Positions 18,371 through 27,387 of a stretch of DNA of 64,000 nt are shown piece after piece. Origin of the DNA: Streptomyces sp. ATexAB-D23 (GTDB lineage: Bacteria; Actinomycetota; Actinomycetes; Streptomycetales; Streptomycetaceae); contig NZ_KB892046.1 of NCBI RefSeq assembly GCF_000373645.1, positions 62,001 to 126,000 on the forward strand. Reading direction: 5' to 3'. Every line of letters starts with the position of its first letter. The stretch's first letter is position 1. Position numbers and translations under genes: made by a program. Under the pieces are notes generated by a model. It saw nothing but the letters and a program-made list of their open reading frames with translations, did not search any database and had not been told where the DNA came from.

Positions 18371-19573
18371 TCACCGCCCCGTCAGCGCCCGGTCGATCAG
18401 CCGCCGCCCGGCGGCGTCCTGCGCGTCCTGAGCCGGGTCGCCCATCCGCAGGGTGAAGGCCACACTCGTCGCGGCCCGCGCGCCGTCCGCCGTCACCCCG
18501 CTCTCGGAGACGGTCCCCAGATGGGTACCGCCGTGGAACCAGATCCCGTCGCGGCTCCCTGCCACCGGCCGCCAGGCGATGCCCAGGCCGTAGCGGACCC
18601 CGGGGACCGCGATCCAGTCGCCGGCCGGCACGGTCTCCTTCATCGCGGCGAGCTGGGCCGGGCCCAGCAGACGTCCGCCCATCAGCGCGCGCAGGAAGAC
18701 CCCGTGGTCGTGGGTGGTGCTGATGACCGAGCCGTCCGCCCCGCCGCCGGCGGCCAGCGTCGTGTCCACCGGCCGGTCGGCGTCCGGGAACCAGGTGTAC
18801 GCGGAGGCGGTGGGCGCCGGTAGGTAGGGCGAGGTGCCCGGTGTGAGGGTGTGGCGCAGGTCCAGTGGCTCGATGATCCGATCGTGGATCTCCCGCGCCC
18901 AGGAGCGGCCCGTCACCTGCTCGACGATCAGGCCGGCCACCACGTAGTTGGTGTTGGAGTAGCCGAAGCGCCTTTCCCGTTCCGGGTGCCGGGCCTCCGG
19001 CAGCCAGAGCGGCGGCCGGCTCACGGCGGCCTTCAGCTGGTCCTCGGGGGAGGTGTACCGGAAGCGGGAGCGGAGGTAGCCGTCCGGTGTGAACGCGTCG
19101 GCCGCGTCGGGCGAGACGGCGAGATAGTCGTTGAGCCCACTGGTCTGCCGCAGCAGATTGGCGACCGTGATCCTGCGGCCGTCGTTCCCCTCGCCCCGCA
19201 CCGCGCCCGGCAGCCACCGCTCGACCGTGTCGGAGAGAGCGAGCTGCCCCTCCCGGACCAGCTGGAGGAGGAGCACGGCCGTGAAGGTCTTGGTGTCGCT
19301 GCCCAGTCGGTAGTACGCGTCCCAGGGCACCGGACGCGACGGGCCGGACAGGTCCCTGCACCCCGCCCGAGCCGTCGTCCGGCCCTCGGCGGTCTGCACC
19401 TCGGCCAGTACGGCGCCGGCGCCGGCGGCCAGGACCGCGTCCGCATCGTGCTGGAGACGTGCGCGTGGTCCGGCGCCCTCGCGGGGTCCCGCGGCTCCGG
19501 AAGCGGAGGTGGCGGACGCCCCGGTGAGAAGGGCCGCGGCCGCGGTGGCCAGGCCCGTGCGGCGGCTGATCAC
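18371..19573 (-). CDS. Secreted serine hydrolase (beta-lactamase class C / D-Ala-D-Ala carboxypeptidase fold)
   Basis: 400 residues. N-terminal RR motif and hydrophobic stretch (MISRRTGLATAAAALLTG) indicate a Tat signal. The SxxK motif (SDTK), the YxN motif (YSN in FGYSNTNY) and a late HGG triad (WFHGGTHLG) mark the penicillin-binding/class C fold. It probably acts on peptidoglycan peptides or esters outside the cell. The GTG start overlaps the stop of the upstream peptidase gene by 4 bases, so the two secreted hydrolases are coupled. Confidence 0.85.
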   Translation of the reverse strand: MISRRTGLATAAAALLTGASATSASGAAGPREGAGPRARLQHDADAVLAAGAGAVLAEVQTAEGRTTARAGCRDLSGPSRPVPWDAYYRLGSDTKTFTAVLLLQLVREGQLALSDTVERWLPGAVRGEGNDGRRITVANLLRQTSGLNDYLAVSPDAADAFTPDGYLRSRFRYTSPEDQLKAAVSRPPLWLPEARHPERERRFGYSNTNYVVAGLIVEQVTGRSWAREIHDRIIEPLDLRHTLTPGTSPYLPAPTASAYTWFPDADRPVDTTLAAGGGADGSVISTTHDHGVFLRALMGGRLLGPAQLAAMKETVPAGDWIAVPGVRYGLGIAWRPVAGSRDGIWFHGGTHLGTVSESGVTADGARAATSVAFTLRMGDPAQDAQDAAGRRLIDRALTGR

Positions 19574-21120
19574 CGGACCACCTCCGTACGGCCGCAGGTG
19601 ACGTCGGCGGCGGGGAGCGTGCCGTCACGCAGGTAGCCGACGACGGCGCGGTCGGCGCAGGGGACGGGCGTGAGGCCGTCGAGGCCGCGCCCGAACACCC
19701 CGTGTGCCCGCATGTCCGCCGTCACCAGCCGCGAACCGGTCAGCCGGCGGTGCAGAGCGAGCGCGCCCTCGTACGGGACGTTGTTGTCGCGCCTGGCCTG
19801 GAGCATCAGCAAGGGCACCTGGTTGCCGATCACCGTCGCGGGTTCGCGGGAGGTGCTCTTCCAGAACGCGCACGGCGCGGTCATGGCGTTCACGAGCGGA
19901 CCGAACACCGGTTGACTCACGCGGCTGCTCTCCATGTTCCGCCAGTACGCCTCCGGGTCCTTCGGCCAGCCCCCGGCGGGCCAGCCGCTGTCCCCGCACA
20001 TGAAGACCGCCCCGCCGAGCATGCTGTCCGCCAGCTCGGGGGAGGTGAGCAGTTCCAGCATGGCGGCGAGTTCCGGACCGGGCTCGACCGGCCGGCCCGC
20101 GGCGGCCTCGACCAGGTCGTGCACCGTGGAGGCGAGCGCCGGATCGTACTCCTCGTGCTGGATGAACTGTCTCAGGACCAGTCGCAGTACCGGTGCCGTG
20201 AGGCGGACGCCGGAGACCTCGACCGGCCGCCGCTCCGCCCCGTCGAGCAGCTCCTCGACCCCGGCGCGGACGCGGGCGGGCGTGCTGCCGAGCCGGTAGG
20301 TCCCGTCGTGCAGGGCGGCCCATCCGGCCCAGTCGTCCAGTGCCTCTTCGAGGGGCCGGCCGGCCCGCTGGAAGAGCTGGTACTGGGTGGCGGTGGGATC
20401 GGTCGACGAGTCGAGGACGATCCGGTCGGCGCGGTGGGGGAACATCTGGGCGTAGACGGCGCCCAGATCGGCGCCGTAGGAGACGCCGTAGTACGAGAGC
20501 CCGCGCTCGCCCAGCGCGGCGCGGATCGCGTCCATGTCGCGGGCGACGTTCCGGGACGTGGCATGCGGCAGGAGCCGGGCGTTGTCGTCGTGTCCCTCGC
20601 AGCGGCGCGCGGTGTCCCGGGCGTCGTCCACCGACCGGTCGAACTCCGCCCGGCGCGTCGTGGTGGGGCCGGGAGCGGGCACCGGGGTGGCCGGGTCGCA
20701 GATGACGGGCGTGGACTCACCCAGGAAGCGCGGGTCGAAGCCGATCAGGTCGTAGCGGTCGGCCGCGTCCTTCAACGCGGGACGCAGGTACAGCGTGTTG
20801 GCCAGTCCCGTGCCCCCGGGGCCGCCGGGGTTGGACAGCAGGATGCCCCGGCGCTTCCCGGGCCCCGCTTTCGCCGCGATCCGCGAGACGGCGATCTCGA
20901 TCGTCGGGCCCCCGGGGCGGGCGTGGTCGAGGGGCACGGTCACCTTCGCGCAGCGTGCGCCGGCGGCTCGCAGCTCCTCCTGCCGCGCCGGGCAGGGTCC
21001 CCAGACGAGGGCCTGCCCGGCGGACGGACCGGGTGGGGCGGGTGAGGCGGACGCGGGTACGCCGCCCGCGAGTAAACAGGTCAGGCCGAGCCCCGCGGTG
21101 GCCAGACGGATGACGCGCAT
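19570..21120 (-). CDS. Secreted TAP-like tripeptidyl aminopeptidase (alpha/beta hydrolase)
   Basis: 516 residues. Sec signal peptide (MRVIRLATAGLGLTCLLAGGVPASA). The alpha/beta hydrolase core has the oxyanion segment NPGGPGGTG, the nucleophile elbow GVSYGADLG and the C-terminal TAP-like region with QARRDNNVPYEGA carrying the catalytic Asp and a late His (RAHGVFG). Streptomyces SlpD/E and Tap proteases have this layout and trim N-terminal tripeptides. GAGGAG precedes the ATG, and a minus-strand TAGCGT at 21161-21156 is a possible -10. Confidence 0.87.
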   Translation of the reverse strand: MRVIRLATAGLGLTCLLAGGVPASASPAPPGPSAGQALVWGPCPARQEELRAAGARCAKVTVPLDHARPGGPTIEIAVSRIAAKAGPGKRRGILLSNPGGPGGTGLANTLYLRPALKDAADRYDLIGFDPRFLGESTPVICDPATPVPAPGPTTTRRAEFDRSVDDARDTARRCEGHDDNARLLPHATSRNVARDMDAIRAALGERGLSYYGVSYGADLGAVYAQMFPHRADRIVLDSSTDPTATQYQLFQRAGRPLEEALDDWAGWAALHDGTYRLGSTPARVRAGVEELLDGAERRPVEVSGVRLTAPVLRLVLRQFIQHEEYDPALASTVHDLVEAAAGRPVEPGPELAAMLELLTSPELADSMLGGAVFMCGDSGWPAGGWPKDPEAYWRNMESSRVSQPVFGPLVNAMTAPCAFWKSTSREPATVIGNQVPLLMLQARRDNNVPYEGALALHRRLTGSRLVTADMRAHGVFGRGLDGLTPVPCADRAVVGYLRDGTLPAADVTCGRTEVVR

Positions 21121-21206
21121 CGTGCTCCTCGGATCGGGTGGGAGGTACCCGCACGACGCTAGGAGCCCACGTGACCTGGGAACACCGGGCCAGCCGGTCG
21201 ACGCGA

Positions 21207-21224
21207 CCGGGGGAAAACCCCCGG
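21207..21224. terminator. Perfect terminator hairpin CCGGGGG-AAAA-CCCCCGG
   Basis: 7-bp perfect stem with a 4-base loop, 12 bases past the stop of the minus-strand SDR at 21236. It probably ends the long acyl-CoA dehydrogenase operon and insulates the peptidase promoter. Confidence 0.7.
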
Positions 21225-21235
21225 CACCCGCCGGC

Positions 21236-22024
21236 TCACCCCGGCCCGCCGGCCGCCTTCGCCGCCAGGTAGCGCGCCGGGAACTCCCCGCCGCCGTGCA
21301 CCGCCAGGTCCGCGCCGCTGATGTATCCGGAGAGCCCGCTCGCGAGGAACAGACAGGCACGCGCCACGTCCTGGGGCACCGCCATCCGTTCCATCGGGAT
21401 GACCGCCGCCACCGACGCCCCGCCGTCCGCGCCGTAGACCGAGGCGGCGCTCTCGGTGCGGATCAGGCCCGTGGTGATGTGGTTGACGCGGACCGCCGGC
21501 GACCACTCCAGGGCGAGCGCCTTGGTGAGGGCCAGCAGCCCCGCCTTGGCGGCGGTGTACGCGGCGGTGCCGGGCTGCGGGTCATGGGCGGAGACGCTGC
21601 CGATGTTGATGACCGCGCCCCCGCCCTGCTGCGCCCGCATGACCCGGTGGGCCTGCTGCGCCACGTAGAACGGGGCGAGGAGGTTGAGCGCGACGATCTT
21701 CTCCACGAAACGCGGCGAGACGGTGGCCGCGTCCGCGTCCGGGGAGCCGCCCGCGTTGTTGACGAGGACGTCGAGCCGGCCGAACCGCTCCACCGCGGCG
21801 TCCACCAGCGCGGACGCCGCCTCCGGGTCGCGCACGTCGGCCGGGACGAAGACCGCCTCGCGGCCCTCGGCCGAGGGGAGGGCCCGCGGGGTGTTCCGGC
21901 CGCAGACCACCACGTCCGCGCCGGCGGCCAGGAACGCTTCGGCGACGGCCGCGCCGATGCCCTTGGTGCCTCCGGTGACCAGCACCACGTGCCCCGTGAA
22001 GTCCAGCGGGTTGCCGATGTCCAT
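21236..22024 (-). CDS. Short-chain dehydrogenase/reductase, last gene of the minus-strand HIP operon
   Basis: 262 residues. Complete SDR: VTGGTKGIG cofactor loop, NNAGGSPDA, Ser in NIGSVSAHDP, YTAAKAG. It is the last member of the operon that begins with the crotonase at 26172, following three acyl-CoA dehydrogenases. In that context an NAD-dependent 3-hydroxyacyl-CoA dehydrogenase step in C/D-ring beta-oxidation is likely, but no distinctive substrate residues are recognised. Confidence 0.8.
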   Translation of the reverse strand: MDIGNPLDFTGHVVLVTGGTKGIGAAVAEAFLAAGADVVVCGRNTPRALPSAEGREAVFVPADVRDPEAASALVDAAVERFGRLDVLVNNAGGSPDADAATVSPRFVEKIVALNLLAPFYVAQQAHRVMRAQQGGGAVINIGSVSAHDPQPGTAAYTAAKAGLLALTKALALEWSPAVRVNHITTGLIRTESAASVYGADGGASVAAVIPMERMAVPQDVARACLFLASGLSGYISGADLAVHGGGEFPARYLAAKAAGGPG

Positions 22025-22062
22025 GGTGTCGCGTTCTCCTGTTCCGGTCCGTCGGGAGCCGT

Positions 22063-23136
22063 TCACCGGGCGGCCAGGCCGATCCCGGCGGCGAGCCGTT
22101 CCCGGTGGCGCGCGGGCGCGCCGAACAGCTCGCCCGCCCCGTGCGCCCGCTTGAAGTAGCGGTGCGCGTCGTGCTCCCAGGTGATGCCGATCCCGCCGTG
22201 CAGCTGGATCATCTCGCCGGCCACCGCCGAGAACGCCTCGGAGCAGACGGACTGGGCGACGGCGGCCGCCCGGGGCAGTGCGCCCGGGTCCTCGTCGGCG
22301 GCGAACGCGGCACCCAGCGCCGCCGAACGCGCCGACTCCACCAGCACATAGGCGTCCGCCAGCCGGTGCTTGACCGCCTGGAACGAACCGATGGACCGGC
22401 CGAACTGCACCCGCTCCCGGGCGTATTCCACCGTCAGCTCCAGACAGCGCTCGGCCGCCCCGGCCTGCTCCGCCGCGAGGGCCGCGCAGGCCAGGTCCCG
22501 TACGTGCTCCAGGCACCGCCCGCCGTCCCCGTCCCGGCCCAGCAGGCGTCCCTCGGCCCCGTCGAACACCCAGCGCGCCAGGGCGCGGGTGGAGTCCATG
22601 GCCACCACGGGTTCCCGGCGGACCCCGGCGGCGCCCGGGGCCACCTCGAAGAGCGAGATCCCGGCGTCCGTGCGGGCCGCGACGACCAGCACGCCGATGT
22701 CCGGCCAGTCCAGGACGTACTCCTTCACCCCGGTCACCAGCCGGCCGCCGCCCGGACCCGGCACGGCGCGGGCGCGGACCGCCGCCCCGTCCCACGAGCC
22801 CCGCTCCGCCCAGGCCAGGGCGCCCACCGATGTGCCCTCGGCGAGCCCCGGCAGCAGCCGGCCGCACGCCTCCTCGTCGCCGGACGCCAGCAGGGCGCCC
22901 GCGGTGAGCACGGCGGAGCCCAGACAGGGCAGCGGGCTCAGGCCCCGGCCCAGCTCCTCCATCAGCACATGGACATCCCGCGCCCCACCGCCCGCCCCGC
23001 CGTACGCCTCGGGCACGGCGAGCCCGGCGACCCCGATCTGCTCGGTCAACGGTGCCCAGGCAGCGCTGCCCTGATGGCGGGTCAGCAGCGACCGCACGGC
23101 CGCCCTCAGCTCTTCCTGCTCCTGCGTCAGCCTCAT
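22063..23136 (-). CDS. Acyl-CoA dehydrogenase, FadE33 position
   Basis: 357 residues. C-terminal acyl-CoA dehydrogenase domain with ERVQFGRSIGSFQAVKHRLAD and MIQLHGGIGITWEHDAHRYFKRA. The N-terminal half is divergent and lacks the standard flavin motif, typical of one chain of a heteromeric steroid ACAD. By order after a FadE31-like and a second small ACAD it corresponds to fadE33 of the mycobacterial HIP cluster. The start overlaps the stop of the upstream gene by 4 bases. Confidence 0.82.
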   Translation of the reverse strand: MRLTQEQEELRAAVRSLLTRHQGSAAWAPLTEQIGVAGLAVPEAYGGAGGGARDVHVLMEELGRGLSPLPCLGSAVLTAGALLASGDEEACGRLLPGLAEGTSVGALAWAERGSWDGAAVRARAVPGPGGGRLVTGVKEYVLDWPDIGVLVVAARTDAGISLFEVAPGAAGVRREPVVAMDSTRALARWVFDGAEGRLLGRDGDGGRCLEHVRDLACAALAAEQAGAAERCLELTVEYARERVQFGRSIGSFQAVKHRLADAYVLVESARSAALGAAFAADEDPGALPRAAAVAQSVCSEAFSAVAGEMIQLHGGIGITWEHDAHRYFKRAHGAGELFGAPARHRERLAAGIGLAAR

Positions 23137-24149
23137 CGGACCGCTCCCCCCTCGGTGTCCGCCCGGTCGGCCAGTACCCGGGCCCGGCAGGCGGTCGGGG
23201 TGCCCCAGGCGTCGCGCAGCGGACGGGCCTTGCGCATCCACAGGGACAGGTCGAGTTCGTCGGTGTAGCCCACGGCCCCGTGCAGTTGCAGGGCGGTGCG
23301 CGCGGCCCCGTACGCGGCCTCGCCCGCGGTGACCTTGGCGGCGGCGATGTCGCGGCCCGCGCCCTCGTCGCCGGAGGCCAGGGCGAGCGCGGCGCCGTGC
23401 ACCAGCGGCTCGGCGAACTCCAGGGCCAGCAGGGTGTCCGCCAGGCGGTGCTTGACGCTCTGGAAGGACCCGATCGCCACCCCGAACTGGGCGCGCGCGG
23501 TGACGTATTCGACGGTACGGGCCAGCAGCGTCCGGCCGACGCCGAGCGCCTGGGCCGCCGTGGCGAGCGCGGCGACCTCGGCCGCGTACGCGGCGGCGGC
23601 CGTCACCCCGGGGCCCCGGGCGACGACCGCGCCGCCCGACGGCCGGGCGAGGCGCCGCCCCGGGTCGGCCGAGGGCTGCACGGGCCCCGGGCCGTCGGCC
23701 ACCCGCAGCGTGTCGCCGTCCACGACGAACACCGTGCCGGCCGCGTCCGCGTCCAGCGCGTACGGGCCGAGCGCCGTCACGCACAGGGAGACCAGGGACG
23801 CGCCCGAAGCGATGGCGGGCAGGTGCCCGGCGGCGAGGGACTTGTCCCCGAGGCGGTCCAGCAGGGCGGCGGCGGCCACCGTCTCGACCAGCGGCCCCGG
23901 GACGGCGTGCCGGCCCAGTGTCTCGAAGGCGACGGCCAGTTCGACGGGCAGCGGGCCGAGTCCCTCGTGCTCCGGGGGCACCGCGAGGGCGAAGAGCCCG
24001 GCCTCGGCGAGCCGCGCCCAGACGGCCCGCCCCGGTCCGTGGTCGCCGGCCGCCCAGGACCGGACCGTGGCCGGGACGCCGGACGAGGTGAGCAGGGCGT
24101 CGAGGGAGCGGGCGAACTCCCGCTGCTCCCTGTCGAGGAGGAAACGCAT
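23133..24149 (-). CDS. Acyl-CoA dehydrogenase, FadE32 position
   Basis: 338 residues. Has ARAQFGVAIGSFQSVKHRLADT and a C-terminal LQLHGAVGYTDELDLSLWMRKAR, but a poorly conserved N-terminal domain. It probably forms a heteromer with the neighbouring short ACAD (22063-23136) or with the FadE31-like protein. FadE32 is required for late HIP catabolism in mycobacteria. Assignment is by gene order and size (FadE32 is of similar size). Its ATG overlaps the FadE31-like stop. Confidence 0.82.
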   Translation of the reverse strand: MRFLLDREQREFARSLDALLTSSGVPATVRSWAAGDHGPGRAVWARLAEAGLFALAVPPEHEGLGPLPVELAVAFETLGRHAVPGPLVETVAAAALLDRLGDKSLAAGHLPAIASGASLVSLCVTALGPYALDADAAGTVFVVDGDTLRVADGPGPVQPSADPGRRLARPSGGAVVARGPGVTAAAAYAAEVAALATAAQALGVGRTLLARTVEYVTARAQFGVAIGSFQSVKHRLADTLLALEFAEPLVHGAALALASGDEGAGRDIAAAKVTAGEAAYGAARTALQLHGAVGYTDELDLSLWMRKARPLRDAWGTPTACRARVLADRADTEGGAVR

Positions 24150-25324
24150 CAGCGGCGTCCCTTCGGAAGGCCGAGCAGCCGCTCGGCGATGATGTCGCGC
24201 TGGATCTCGTTGGTGCCCGCGTAGATCGGGCCCGCCAGCGCGAAGGTGTACCCCTCGGACCAGCCGCCGCCCTCCGGCGCCTCCGGGGCATGGCCGGCGA
24301 GTTCGCCGCGGGGGCCGAGCAGGTCGAGGGCCGTCTCGTGCAGGGCGATGTCCAGTTCGGACCAGTAGATCTTGTTGAGGCTGGAGGCGGCCCCGGCCCG
24401 GCCGCCCTCGCCGTGCAGGACACTGGAGGCACTCGCGTACGAGAACAGCTGGTAGGCGCGGGCGCCGATCACCGCGTCCGCGACCCGGTCGCGCAGCGCC
24501 GTGTCCGACGGGTCGCCGTGCTCGCGCCACAGGCCGGTGAGCCGGCCGGCGGCGGCGGTGAAGCGGCCGGGGCTGCGCAGGGTGAGCCCGCGCTCGTTGC
24601 CGGTGGTGCTCATCGCGACCCGCCAGCCCTGCCCCGGTTCGCCGATGACGTCCTCGTCGGGGACGAACACCTCGTCCAGGAAGAGTTCGGCGAAGGCGGG
24701 CTTCCCGTCGAGCCGCCCGATGGGCCGCACGGTGACGCCCTCGGCGTCCAGCGGGAACATCAGATACGTCAGCCCCCGGTGCGGCCGGTCCGCGTCCGGG
24801 TCGCTGCGGAACAGGCCGAAGGCCCGGTCGGCGAACGCCGCCCGCGACGACCAGGTCTTCTGCCCGCTGAGCAGCCAGCCGCCCTCGGTCCGTACCGCCG
24901 TCGAACGCAGCGACGCCAGGTCGGAGCCGGACTCCGGCTCGGACCAGGCCTGCGCCCAGATGACCTCGCCGCGCGCCATCGCGGGCAGGACGCGGGCCCG
25001 CTGTTCGGCGGTGCCGTGCTCGAAGAGGGTCGGGGCCAGTAGGTTGATGCCGTTCTGGCTGACCCGGCCCGGCGCCCCGGCCGCGTAGTACTCCTCCTCG
25101 AAGATCAGCCAGCGCAGCAGGGACGCGCCGCGCCCGCCGAACTCCTCGGGCCAGGAGACCACCGACCAGCGGTCGGCGGCCAGGACGGCCTCCCACTCCC
25201 GGTGCGCGGCGAAACCCGCGGCGGTCTCCAGGGAGGGCAGGGCGGTGGCGGGGACGTGCGCGGCGAGCCAGTCGCGTACCCCGGTACGGAATTCCTCGTC
25301 CGCCGGGTCGAAGTCGAGGTCCAT
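24149..25324 (-). CDS. fadE31: Acyl-CoA dehydrogenase, FadE31-like
   Basis: 391 residues. Standard ACAD: WPEEFGGRGAS, QAWSEPESGSDLASLR, TGNERGL and the C-terminal YAGTNEIQRDIIAERLLGLPK signature. It is the first and best conserved of three ACADs in the order fadE31-fadE32-fadE33. In the HIP pathway these dehydrogenases act on CoA thioesters formed from rings C and D; the exact step of FadE31 is not settled. It overlaps the crotonase stop and the next ATG by single-codon overlaps. Confidence 0.82.
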   Translation of the reverse strand: MDLDFDPADEEFRTGVRDWLAAHVPATALPSLETAAGFAAHREWEAVLAADRWSVVSWPEEFGGRGASLLRWLIFEEEYYAAGAPGRVSQNGINLLAPTLFEHGTAEQRARVLPAMARGEVIWAQAWSEPESGSDLASLRSTAVRTEGGWLLSGQKTWSSRAAFADRAFGLFRSDPDADRPHRGLTYLMFPLDAEGVTVRPIGRLDGKPAFAELFLDEVFVPDEDVIGEPGQGWRVAMSTTGNERGLTLRSPGRFTAAAGRLTGLWREHGDPSDTALRDRVADAVIGARAYQLFSYASASSVLHGEGGRAGAASSLNKIYWSELDIALHETALDLLGPRGELAGHAPEAPEGGGWSEGYTFALAGPIYAGTNEIQRDIIAERLLGLPKGRR

Positions 25325-26172
25325 CAGCCGCCCGCCTTCTTCATCGCCCGGATGTCCATGCCGCCCAGCGCGTCCGGCGCGGTCTCGGCGTTGTGGGCGT
25401 GCGCCAGGTGGTGCAGGCCGAACACCGAGTCCATGCCGGTGTGCATCCCCTGGAGGTCCTCGGCCTGATTGACCGCGCGCTTGGTCAGGGCCAGTCCCAT
25501 GCGCGGCATCTCGGCGATGCGCAGCGCCAGTTCGTGGCTGCGGTCGGCCAGCTCCTCGCGGGACACGACCCGGTTGACCATGCCTACCTCGTACGCGCGC
25601 CGGGCGCTCATCCGGTCGCCCGTGAACAGGAACTCCTTGGCGATCCGGGGCGGCATCACCCACGGGTGGGCGAAGTACTCGACACCGGGGATGCCCATGC
25701 GGACCACCGGGTCGGCGAAGAACGCGTCCTCGGACGCCACGATCAGGTCGCACACCCAGGCCAGCATCAGACCGCCCGCCACGCACGCGCCCTGCACGGA
25801 CGCGACGACCGGCTTCGGCAGCTCGCGCCAGCGCCGGCACATGCCGAGGTAGACCTCGGACTCGCGGGCGAAGCGGCTCTCCGCGCCCTCCTTGTCCGAG
25901 TGGTCCCACCACAGCCCAGCCCGCCGCTCGAACGGCAGATGCGCGTCGCGCCCGGGGGTGCCGATGTCGTGTCCGGCGGAGAAGTGCTTGCCCGCACCGG
26001 CCAGGACGACGGTCTTCACCTCGTTGTCCTCGGCCGCGCGGTAGAACGCCCGGTCCAGGGCGTAGGTCATCGCGGAGTTCTGCGCGTTGCGGTAGTCCGG
26101 GCGGTTCATGGTCACCGTCGCGACCGGGCCCCGCTTCTCGTAGCGCACCGGTTCGTCATGGGCAGCGGACAT
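25324..26172 (-). CDS. Enoyl-CoA hydratase/isomerase (crotonase family)
   Basis: 282 residues, crotonase fold: GAGKHFSAGHDIGTP forms the first oxyanion-hole element and QGACVAGGLMLAWVCDLIVASE the second. Residue placement differs from EchA20 (41029-41784), so this is a second, distinct crotonase of the pathway. It leads the minus-strand operon with a strong GGAAGGAGGGG ribosome site and is divergent from fadE30 across the KstR2-like operator. Hydration of a steroid or HIP-derived enoyl-CoA is inferred. Confidence 0.8.
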   Translation of the reverse strand: MSAAHDEPVRYEKRGPVATVTMNRPDYRNAQNSAMTYALDRAFYRAAEDNEVKTVVLAGAGKHFSAGHDIGTPGRDAHLPFERRAGLWWDHSDKEGAESRFARESEVYLGMCRRWRELPKPVVASVQGACVAGGLMLAWVCDLIVASEDAFFADPVVRMGIPGVEYFAHPWVMPPRIAKEFLFTGDRMSARRAYEVGMVNRVVSREELADRSHELALRIAEMPRMGLALTKRAVNQAEDLQGMHTGMDSVFGLHHLAHAHNAETAPDALGGMDIRAMKKAGG

Positions 26173-26187
26173 CGTGGCCCCTCCTTC

Positions 26188-26203
26188 CCTAACAAGTGTT
26201 TGG
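26188..26203. promoter_or_regulatory. KstR2-like operator CCTAACAAGTGTTTGG
   Basis: CC-N-AACA-N2-TGTT-N-GG is an almost complete palindrome. The segment AACAAGTGTTTGGT (26191-26204) agrees with the mycobacterial KstR2 consensus AnCAAGnnCTTGnT at all fixed positions but one. It lies in the 48-base space between two divergent HIP operons, and a KstR2-like gene is in the plus-strand one. Confidence 0.65.
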
Positions 26204-26215
26204 TAGATTAACGTA
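26204..26215. promoter_or_regulatory. Back-to-back -10 elements TAGATT (+) and TACGTT (-)
   Basis: TAGATT at 26204-26209 is 11 bases before the fadE30 ATG, which has no ribosome site, so fadE30 may be read from a nearly leaderless mRNA. TACGTT on the minus strand (26215-26210) faces the operator and the crotonase gene. Both hexamers adjoin the operator, so one bound repressor could block both directions. Confidence 0.5.
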
Positions 26216-26220
26216 CCCCC

Positions 26221-27387
26221 ATGAGCAGCGTCGAGGAGTTCCGCACCGAGATCCGCGGCTGGCTGGCCGCCCGGCTCACCGGGTCCTTCGCGGACCTGCG
26301 GGGCCGGGGCGGCCCCGGCCGCGAGCACGAGGTCTTCACCGAACGGCTGGCCTGGGAACGGCACATGGCGGCCGAGGGCTGGACCTGTGTGGGCTGGCCG
26401 AAGGAGCACGGCGGCCGGGGCGCGACCATCGGGCAGCAGGTCGCCTTCCACGAGGAATACGCCCTGGCCGACGCCCCCGCGCGGGTCAACCACATCGGCG
26501 AGCAACTGCTCGGGCCGACGCTGGTGGCCTTCGGCACCCCTGAGCAGCGGGCCAGGTTCCTGCCGCCGATCGTCGCCGCCGACGAGCTGTGGTGCCAGGG
26601 CTACAGCGAGCCCGACGCCGGCTCCGACCTGGCGAACGTCCGCACCAGGGCCGAACGGGACGGCGCGGACTGGGTCGTCACCGGGCAGAAGACCTGGACG
26701 TCACTGGCCCACGAGGCGCAGTGGTGCTTCGTGGTCGCCCGCACCGAACCGGGCTCCACCCGCCACCGGGGCCTGTCCTACCTCCTGGTCCCACTGGACC
26801 AGCCCGGCGTCGAGATCCGGCCCATCACCCAGCTGACCGGCACCAGCGAATTCAACGAGGTCTTCTTCGACGGCGCCCGCACCCGCGCCGAGCACATCGT
26901 CGGCGCCCCGGGCGACGGCTGGCGCGTGGCCATGGCCACCCTCGGCTTCGAACGCGGCGTCTCCACCCTTGGCCAGCAGGTCGGCTTCCGCCGCGAGCTG
27001 GAGACCCTCATCGCCCTGGCCCGCCGCAACGGCGCCGCCGACGACCCGCTGATCCGCGACCGGCTCGCCCGCGCCTGGACCGGCCTGGAGACCATCCGCT
27101 GCAACGCCCTGCGCATGCTCGACGGCGTCGCGGCCGGCGCCCCCGGCCCCGAGGCGTCCATCGGGAAGATCTACTGGGCCACCTGGCACCGCGAACTCGG
27201 CGAACTGGCCATGAGCGTCCTGGGCGCCGGCGGGATGACCGCGCCCGATGAGCCCTACGAACTCGACGAGTGGCAGCGGCTGTTCCTCTTCTCCCGCGCC
27301 GACACCATCTACGCCGGGTCCAACGAGATCCAGCGCAACATCATCGCCGAGCGCGTCCTCGGCCTCCCCAAGGAGCTGCGCCCATGA
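26221..27387 (+). CDS. fadE30: Acyl-CoA dehydrogenase FadE30
   Basis: 388 residues, complete ACAD with YSEPDAGSDLANVR, TGQKTWTSLAHEA, ERGVSTLGQQ and the C-terminal YAGSNEIQRNIIAERVLGLPK. FadE30 carries out the first dehydrogenation of the HIP-CoA propionyl side chain in mycobacteria. The neighbours fadE30-ipdF-kstR2-fadA6 follow the order of Rv3560c-Rv3556c, which supports the name. No Shine-Dalgarno is seen before the ATG, in agreement with the very close -10. Confidence 0.88.
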   Translation: MSSVEEFRTEIRGWLAARLTGSFADLRGRGGPGREHEVFTERLAWERHMAAEGWTCVGWPKEHGGRGATIGQQVAFHEEYALADAPARVNHIGEQLLGPTLVAFGTPEQRARFLPPIVAADELWCQGYSEPDAGSDLANVRTRAERDGADWVVTGQKTWTSLAHEAQWCFVVARTEPGSTRHRGLSYLLVPLDQPGVEIRPITQLTGTSEFNEVFFDGARTRAEHIVGAPGDGWRVAMATLGFERGVSTLGQQVGFRRELETLIALARRNGAADDPLIRDRLARAWTGLETIRCNALRMLDGVAAGAPGPEASIGKIYWATWHRELGELAMSVLGAGGMTAPDEPYELDEWQRLFLFSRADTIYAGSNEIQRNIIAERVLGLPKELRP

